Part shown: in pieces, positions 6,975 through 11,507 of the stretch | Position numbering within the stretch: the first letter of the stretch is position 1 | How the letters are laid out: every line of letters starts with the position of its first letter | Assembly: GCA_902835305.1 (NCBI GenBank) | Contig: CADFMD010000023.1 | Span: 1-11,507, forward strand | DNA length: 11,507 bases | Source of the DNA: Coriobacteriaceae bacterium | Lineage (GTDB): Bacteria; Actinomycetota; Coriobacteriia; Coriobacteriales; Coriobacteriaceae | Direction: 5' to 3' | Notes under the pieces: model-generated | What the model was told of the DNA's origin: nothing | Databases searched by the model: none | What the model saw: only the letters and a program-made list of their open reading frames with translations | Made by a program: the position numbers and the translations under genes

Positions 6975-7409
6975 CTACTCACCGGTTTCGATGCGCTCCG
7001 GCGTGCTCTCGTGGTAGATGAGCGTAAACGTACCGATCTGAACGGAAGAACCGTCGTGCAGCGGGGCTGCATTGACGATGGCACCGTCGACCCAGGTGCC
7101 ATTGAGCGATCCCAAGTCCTCGATGCGAGCGCCGAGGCCCTCGCGAATAATGCGCGCGTGGCTGCGCGAAACAGTCATGTCGTTGAGGAAGATGCCGTTC
7201 GCGGGATCGCGGCCGATGGTGGTCACGTCGTCCTCGAGCTCAAAAGCGGCACCAGTCTGCGGACCCTTGACGATGGACAGAACGGGGGCGGTGATGCGCA
7301 CGTTGGCCATGAGGTCGGGAACGGTGACGTCGCTTGAAGGCACGCGGAATACGCAGGTAGCGTCAGCAGTCTTATCATTCTGAGGCATATTGTTAACCAT
7401 GTTGTCCAT
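6975..7409 (-). CDS. garA: GarA/OdhI-like FHA domain protein
   Basis: This 144-residue phosphopeptide-binding protein resembles GarA (mycobacteria) and OdhI (corynebacteria), which bind and inhibit 2-oxoglutarate dehydrogenase or related 2-oxoglutarate-handling enzymes until their N-terminal tail is phosphorylated by Ser/Thr kinases. The FHA fold covers about 42-133 with all core residues: GRD (66-68), SRSH (81-84) and SLNGT (101-105). IFLNDMTVSRSHA parallels IFLDDVTVSRRHA of GarA. The tail motif is DATCVFR (16-22) where GarA/OdhI have ETTSVFR, so only the second threonine (Thr18) remains. The start at 7409 (MDNM) has AGGGG upstream; an earlier in-frame ATG has no such site. It is 66 bp after pgsA and 3 bp before the MerR gene. 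Target enzyme and kinase are not in the window. Confidence 0.85.
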   Translation of the reverse strand: MDNMVNNMPQNDKTADATCVFRVPSSDVTVPDLMANVRITAPVLSIVKGPQTGAAFELEDDVTTIGRDPANGIFLNDMTVSRSHARIIREGLGARIEDLGSLNGTWVDGAIVNAAPLHDGSSVQIGTFTLIYHESTPERIETGE

Positions 7410-7475
7410 GACAACCCCTAACTTATCGCGGACGTGCCGCAAATAATGAACCGTACGTAATCATACCCCAACGAA

Positions 7476-8180
7476 TCAGTCTTCGATTTCGGGGTTCAGA
7501 AAGTCGATGTCCTCGTCCTCGGGATGCGCGAGAGCCTGTTTAATGGCCACTCCGCCCTTAATGGAGTAGATGACAGCCGTGAGCATGGAGAAGATCACGC
7601 CGCCGTACACAAAGAAGATGCCGAGGGGCACCGAGCTGCCGTTGAGGCCTGGGAATGCCGTGAACGTGGCGGGCAGCAGATGCCAGCCTTCGACGACGGG
7701 GAACCCAAGCAGCATGAGCGAGAAGCCGGTCATGAGCAGTGCCGTGGCAATCTTGCCGGGAAAGACGACATCGATGGGGCGACGGTGATAATGGCGCACG
7801 ATGAGCGTGCCGATGCCTAGGTAGATATCGCGGCCGATAATGAGCACGCAGACCCAGATGGGCAGCTCGCCACGAACCACGAGACCCAGCACGCCGGTAA
7901 ACAGCAGCGCACGGTCGCAGATGGGGTCCATAACCTTGCCGAGCCACGAGACCGTTTTGGTCATGCGGGCAATCTGGCCGTCCATCCAGTCGGTGGAAGC
8001 CGCGATGGCATAGATGACAATGGCGACGACACGGTTGTTGTCCGTCACAAACAGGTACAGGAAGACGAGCGTGAGGATCAGGCGCGTAAAGGTGATGAAA
8101 TTGGAGATCGTAAAGATCTTATTCGACGGGTAATCGGAGGTGCCGATAAGCTCCTTTTTGATCTTCTTCTTGATGCCCAC
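7476..8180 (-). CDS. pgsA: CDP-diacylglycerol-glycerol-3-phosphate 3-phosphatidyltransferase
   Basis: This 234-residue integral membrane enzyme makes phosphatidylglycerophosphate from CDP-diacylglycerol and glycerol-3-phosphate, the committed step to phosphatidylglycerol and cardiolipin. The CDP-alcohol phosphatidyltransferase signature DG-x2-AR-x8-G-x3-D-x3-D is complete at residues 67-89 (DGQIAR ... G ... DPICD). Several hydrophobic segments follow, starting at about 28-45. The N-terminus is basic (GIKKKIKKEL) and the C-terminus acidic (HPEDEDIDFLNPEIED). I chose the GTG at 8180 because GGGGGAG stands four bases before it and a TATAGT -10 box falls 37 bases upstream; the ATG-initiated frame to 8306 adds 42 residues unlike the family and would run through that promoter. 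It is first in the operon. Specificity for glycerol-3-phosphate is by family similarity. Confidence 0.88.
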   Translation of the reverse strand: MGIKKKIKKELIGTSDYPSNKIFTISNFITFTRLILTLVFLYLFVTDNNRVVAIVIYAIAASTDWMDGQIARMTKTVSWLGKVMDPICDRALLFTGVLGLVVRGELPIWVCVLIIGRDIYLGIGTLIVRHYHRRPIDVVFPGKIATALLMTGFSLMLLGFPVVEGWHLLPATFTAFPGLNGSSVPLGIFFVYGGVIFSMLTAVIYSIKGGVAIKQALAHPEDEDIDFLNPEIED

Positions 8181-8222
8181 AGGACTCCCCCGCTGGTATA
8201 CGACAAAACTTTCGATACTATA
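8178..8222 (-). promoter_or_regulatory. pgsA operon promoter and start-defining ribosome site
   Basis: On the minus strand TATAGT (8222-8217) is followed by a leader of about 30 bases and then GGGGGAG (8191-8185), four bases before the GTG codon at 8180. A clear -35 is lacking (CTGGAT at 18 bases is the nearest). The order of promoter, Shine-Dalgarno and GTG is what decides the start. Confidence 0.5.
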
Positions 8223-8576
8223 CCCGTTCTGGCGATGTCTATCCAGCGTAAGCATAGAGAGTCCAGACATATGGAGGATGCTACTGGGTTGTGCGGGATT
8301 CTGCATTTGCGTACATCAGCCTCCAAATATGACATTTTTCGGCATCTTTGATGCCTTATGTACACGTTTTGATTCGGTGATTACATCGATCGGGAAAGTT
8401 GTTGCCTTAAACAAATTAATCATGATGTGCGGGTCGAGAAGGGCTAGCGCCAAAAGAACCCAACGGCCGTTACGGCTTCGTTAGAAACGCGCCCCACCAT
8501 GGATGGTGAACCCGAAAGGTATGGCGCGCGGGCACGGCGATTCGGCCCGCGCGCCCGGAAGAGAAAGGACGAACCC
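8181..8576. other. 396-bp divergent intergenic region between pgsA and the ABC operon
   Basis: From the left it holds the pgsA leader and promoter (8181-8222) and a perfect hairpin GGCATC-TTT-GATGCC (8341-8355). Next is an A+T-rich stretch (about 8390-8430) that is the likeliest place for a plus-strand promoter, though no clear -35/-10 pair stands out. Then come the palindrome AACGGCCGTT (8462-8471), the dyad CACCAT-GG-ATGGTG (8495-8508) and a large G+C-rich stem-loop (8523-8555). Base composition switches from A+T-rich to strongly G+C-rich at about 8460. No tRNA-like sequence that could serve as an integration site is visible. A 51-codon frame (8329-8484) lacks a ribosome site and is not called as a gene. 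Confidence 0.7.
8523..8555 (+). promoter_or_regulatory. Strong stem-loop in the ABC-operon leader
   Basis: A perfect 11-bp all-G/C stem (8523-8533 GGCGCGCGGGC with 8545-8555) has an 11-base loop and ends about 10 bases before the AAAGGA ribosome site of the ATPase gene. There is no U-tract, so it is not a standard terminator. It might act as an mRNA stabiliser, an attenuator element, or a translational control structure. Confidence 0.45.
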
Positions 8577-9301
<725 letters not shown>

Positions 9302-9305
<4 letters not shown>

Positions 9306-10072
9306 CGGGCGTGAAAGGCGGCCTGCTCGCGGGTCTGCGAGCCGAGGCCCTGAAGTCGCGCCACGCGGCGCCGGTTCGCCTGGCCGTGCTCATGGCGCTG
9401 CCGATGCCGCTGCTCGGCGCGATGCCCTACCGGGGCGTGCAGATCTTCAGCGCGTGGAACTACTGGTACGCGCTCTTCCTGCCCGTGTCTCTCTCGCTCG
9501 TGGTGGCGTGCGTCGCGCGGGCGGACGCTCGCACGCGGATGCGGGGACTTCTTGGCCTAGGCTTCCCGCTTAGGCGCGCCTGGTGGGCCAAGGCGCTCTG
9601 TTGCCTCGCGCTCTGCGCGCTCTCGAACCTCGTGGTCTTCGGCATCTATCTCGCAGGCTCGGCGTTCTCCTCGCAGGGCCTCACGGCCGCGGGCACGCTC
9701 ACGATGCTCCTCTGCGCGCTCGCCAACACGGTGACCGCGGCGTGGATGATCCCCGCAGGGCTCTTCCTCACGACGCGGCTCGGCATGCTCGCAGGCATCT
9801 TCTGCCCGCTCGCCGCGCAGCTCGTGGGTGGGTTCGCCTGGTCGCTGATGCCGCTGCCGCAGCTCTTTCCCCCGTCGGCGAGCATGGTCATCCCCACGAG
9901 TTTCATCCCCGTGCTGCCGAGCGGCGAGCCACTCGCGGCGGACATGGCGCTCGGCGGGGCGCTCGCCGCAGACGGCATGCTCACACTGGCGGGCCTTGTG
10001 GTCTGCGCGCTCGCGTTCGCCGCGCTCACGACGGCGGGCGCGGCCTGGTTCGCGCGCTCCGAGGAGAGGTGA
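9302..10072 (+). CDS. LanE-type lantibiotic immunity ABC transporter permease
   Basis: This 256-residue membrane subunit pairs with the ATPase before it. It has about six hydrophobic segments (near 25-43, 55-73, 97-119, 132-158, 162-183 and 215-248). The N-terminal AEALKSRHAAPVRL (14-27) and the AWNYWYALFLP stretch (51-61) are typical of LanE/MutE-like permeases, where an aromatic WY-LP element begins the second helix. The start overlaps the ATPase stop by four bases (ATGA), and its own stop shares one base with the next ATG (TGATG), so the three subunits are translationally coupled for fixed stoichiometry. The G+C-rich, Ala/Leu-rich coding matches the rest of the block. Similarity of such permeases is low, so the E assignment rests partly on order. 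Confidence 0.85.
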
Positions 10073-10887
10073 TGGCCGTGACACGACTCTCCGACCCGAC
10101 GCCACGCATGACTCTCTCGCGGGCCCTGCTCTCCGAGGCCCTGCGCCTGGCGCGCTCCCCGCTCGCAGTGGTGCACCTCGTCTGCGGCCTGGCAGCCGGT
10201 CTTGCCTGCGGCGAGTACTTCTCCATAACCCGATGGGACCCGGCGCTGGGCGCGGACGCCTACGCCCAGTTCCTCGGCGCCCTCATGCCGCTCATGTCCG
10301 CCATCGTCTGCGGGCTCGCCGTGGACGAGGAGCGCGCTGCCGGGCGCCTCGCCAACCTCACGGCGGTCCCCTCGCGCGGGCGCGCCGTCGCGGCGAAGCT
10401 ACTCGCCCTTGCGGCGCTCGGCGCGGGCGCGCTGGCCGTGGCGCTCGGCGTGTTCGGGGCCGTGCTCGCCGTCGCCGGTCGCCTGCCGCTCGGGCCCGCT
10501 CCGCTTGCGGCCGCCTGGGCGGGCATCGTGCTGGGCAGCCTGCCCCTCTACGCGCTGGGGCTCGGCGTGGCCCTGCGCCTCGGCCGCAACGCCGCCATCG
10601 GCGCCGGCGCGGCGGGGATGCTCCTCGCGTTCTTCTCAGTGGGCGGACTAGCGCACGGCCTCATGACCGGCGAGCTCACCGGTGCCCTGGCGACGCCCCT
10701 GGGCTGGGTGCCGCTCGCCTGGCCCGCGCGCCTGGGGTCGCTCGGGGTGGAGGCCTTCATCGACGCCGCACGCGCGGCGGGCCCTCTCCTTACGACTGCG
10801 CTCGCTGGCCTCGCCCTCACCCTAGCAGCCGCCGCCGTCCTTCTCGCCTGGTTCTGCCGCTTCGAGGACGGGAGGGCAGATGCGTAG
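10072..10887 (+). CDS. LanG-type lantibiotic immunity ABC transporter permease
   Basis: This 271-residue second permease has about six membrane segments (near 31-46, 66-84, 107-135, 144-168, 176-195 and 235-260). The N-terminal SEALRLARSPLAVVHL (21-36) repeats the pattern of the preceding permease. The cytoplasmic loop VDEERAAGRLANLTAVPSRG (84-103) matches the E--G---N-L--P-R loop expected to contact the ATPase in LanE/LanG proteins. The start is the ATG of TGATG, with GAGGAGAGG just before it. Its stop at 10885 lies inside the first codons of the YxeA-like gene (8-bp overlap). A very long in-frame extension upstream (to 9583) overlaps the E gene and is a high-G+C artefact. The gene itself appears intact. 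Confidence 0.85.
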   Translation: MAVTRLSDPTPRMTLSRALLSEALRLARSPLAVVHLVCGLAAGLACGEYFSITRWDPALGADAYAQFLGALMPLMSAIVCGLAVDEERAAGRLANLTAVPSRGRAVAAKLLALAALGAGALAVALGVFGAVLAVAGRLPLGPAPLAAAWAGIVLGSLPLYALGLGVALRLGRNAAIGAGAAGMLLAFFSVGGLAHGLMTGELTGALATPLGWVPLAWPARLGSLGVEAFIDAARAAGPLLTTALAGLALTLAAAAVLLAWFCRFEDGRADA

Positions 10888-11283
10888 GAGGCCGCTCGCC
10901 GCCATGCTCGCCCTCCTCTCCGCAGCGCTCCTTCTGGGCGGGAATGCCCTGCTCGACGCCGGCTGGGGGGGTCGGCGCTGCGCTCGATCGCCGACCGCGT
11001 GCTGCCCAACCCTGAGATCGCCATGTGGGCGCCCGCGCCCGAGCCCGGCAGCCACGTGAGCTCCTTCGCCGACGCCACCGGGGCGGGGGCAAACTACGTC
11101 TACCTGGTGGACGCGGCGGACGATAGAGGCAATGTCAGGGAGCTCCAGCTCATCTTCTTCGGGCGGGAGTCGGACGGCGAGGGCTGGCTCGAGATCGAGG
11201 CGCGCGGCGGCTCGGGCGTGCGCTACCGCGCGTGCGACGCGGCCGAGGCAACCGTGGCTGCACGCAGGGCTCTAGACCGCTGA
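10880..11283 (+). pseudogene. YxeA-like secreted/anchored protein, broken by a frameshift
   Basis: The frame starting at ATG 10880 (GGAGGG upstream, overlapping the permease stop) encodes a basic start MRRRPLAA and a hydrophobic signal or anchor segment MLALLSAALLLGGNALL, and reaches GWGG at a run of seven G (10965-10971). It then reads an unlikely Cys/Arg/Pro-rich sequence to a stop at 11059. A different frame, entered at 10972 (SALRSIADRVLPNPEIA), stays open to 11283 and carries YVYLVDAADDRGNVRELQLIFFG, resembling the YxeA/DUF1093 family that often accompanies these transporters. One extra G would join them into a protein of about 134 residues. The call is a -1 frameshift pseudogene, unless it is a sequencing error or slippage restores the product. 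Confidence 0.72.
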
Positions 11284-11301
11284 GCGCGGCGCTAGTACAA
11301 T
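11273..11301 (+). promoter_or_regulatory. Promoter of the response-regulator gene
   Basis: TAGACC (11273-11278), a 17-base spacer and TACAAT (11296-11301) form a fair sigma-70-type promoter that overlaps the last codons of the YxeA-like gene. The predicted transcript would begin about 20 bases before the ATG at 11328 and include AGGAGGT. This lets the regulator be made independently of the transporter. Confidence 0.45.
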
Positions 11302-11327
11302 TCCGACGAGAGTTTCAGGAGGTCAAC

Positions 11328-11459
11328 ATGGCGAGGATACTGGCAGTGGATGATGAACGGTCGATCCTCGACGCGCTCGCGCGCGTCCTCGGCCGCGACG
11401 GCCATGAGGTCGTCAGGGCGGCGGACCCGACGGCGGTCCCGGGGATGGACCTCTGTTAG
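11328..11459 (+). pseudogene. Truncated two-component response regulator (receiver start only)
   Basis: After a strong AGGAGGT site the frame gives MARILAVDDERSILDALARV, the start of a CheY-like receiver domain: first strand plus the acidic pair Asp8-Asp9 that binds Mg. Helix 1 and strand 2 follow (GHEVVRAADP, 26-35). It then stops after 43 residues at a TAG inside the palindrome TTAGCGCTAA. The phospho-acceptor Asp (expected near residue 52-55), the rest of the receiver and the DNA-binding domain are missing, so it cannot function as a regulator. The break coincides with the drop in G+C, which suggests a deletion or recombination joint rather than a point mutation. A histidine kinase gene would be expected next in an intact cassette. 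Confidence 0.8.
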
Positions 11460-11507
11460 CGCTAATCTAAAACCAACCACTTTCGCAAACGTATCTCGCC
11501 GAATGCG
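11456..11507. other. Lower-G+C sequence to the right of the island junction
   Basis: The block ends with the perfect palindrome TTAGCGCTAA (11456-11465), followed by A+T-richer sequence to the window edge. No gene, terminal inverted repeat or tRNA end can be identified in these 52 bases. It is either resident chromosome beyond the insertion or the end of another element. Confidence 0.5.

Noticed and set aside
8448..8460. TAGCGC near the left island edge as a direct-repeat attachment site matching the right edge
   Set aside because: Only six bases are shared with 11457-11462 and the flanks do not align. Too weak to call att sites.
8329..8484. Small plus-strand gene of 51 codons
   Set aside because: No ribosome binding site, and the hairpin structure better explains the conserved-looking part. 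Kept only as a finding.
9557..10105. Minus-strand frame rich in Arg/Glu opposite the permease genes
   Set aside because: Composition artefact of hydrophobic, G+C-rich coding on the other strand. No domain recognisable.
9996..11015. Long plus-strand Arg/Ala/Pro-rich frame overlapping the second permease
   Set aside because: It is out of frame with the permease that has membrane segments and a coupled start. Low-complexity Arg-rich translation is typical of a wrong frame in high-G+C DNA.

Overview
The window looks like chromosomal DNA of a Coriobacteriia-type actinobacterium, most likely Collinsella or a close relative. This rests on protein character and gene order: an actinobacterial pgsA / GarA-like FHA / FtsR-like MerR cluster, a DUF1836 regulator, a DegV protein and a UgtP-like glycosyltransferase, at moderate G+C. 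It is an inference, because no rRNA or species marker is present.

Layout. At the left edge (1-101) is a 33-bp direct repeat in two copies. It is followed by a minus-strand GT28 diacylglycerol glycosyltransferase-like gene (135-1436). Divergent from it is trxB (1555-2493), closed by a strong terminator (2534-2580). A DUF1836 transcriptional regulator follows (2648-3259). It converges on a minus-strand degV-family gene (3333-4199) across a bidirectional terminator (3272-3319).

From 8180 down to 4377 five minus-strand genes read as one operon: pgsA (phosphatidylglycerophosphate synthase), a GarA/OdhI-like FHA protein, an FtsR-like MerR regulator, apt (adenine phosphoribosyltransferase) and a secreted coiled-coil NlpC/P60 cell-wall hydrolase. 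It ends in a good intrinsic terminator (4312-4353). The pgsA...garA-merR order matches the Rv1822-Rv1828 region of Mycobacterium tuberculosis. This links membrane lipid synthesis, a phosphothreonine-controlled FHA switch, a cell-division regulator and wall remodelling.

Between about 8460 and 11456 the composition jumps to very high G+C (roughly 65-80% per line by hand count, against about 45-60% to the left). This block encodes an orphan LanFEG-type lantibiotic/bacitracin resistance ABC transporter (ATPase plus two permeases, translationally coupled). After it come a YxeA-like secreted protein broken by a one-base frameshift in a G7 run, and a response-regulator gene cut off after 43 codons. 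Composition falls back exactly where the response regulator ends. The block is probably horizontally acquired and decaying: transporter intact, accessory protein frameshifted, two-component regulator truncated, and no lantibiotic biosynthesis gene in view.

I found no tRNA, rRNA, CRISPR array, transposase or replication origin. The most interesting points are the decaying resistance island and its right junction, the GarA-like protein whose phospho-switch motif keeps only one of the two regulatory threonines, and the dyad sequences at the DUF1836 and degV promoters.
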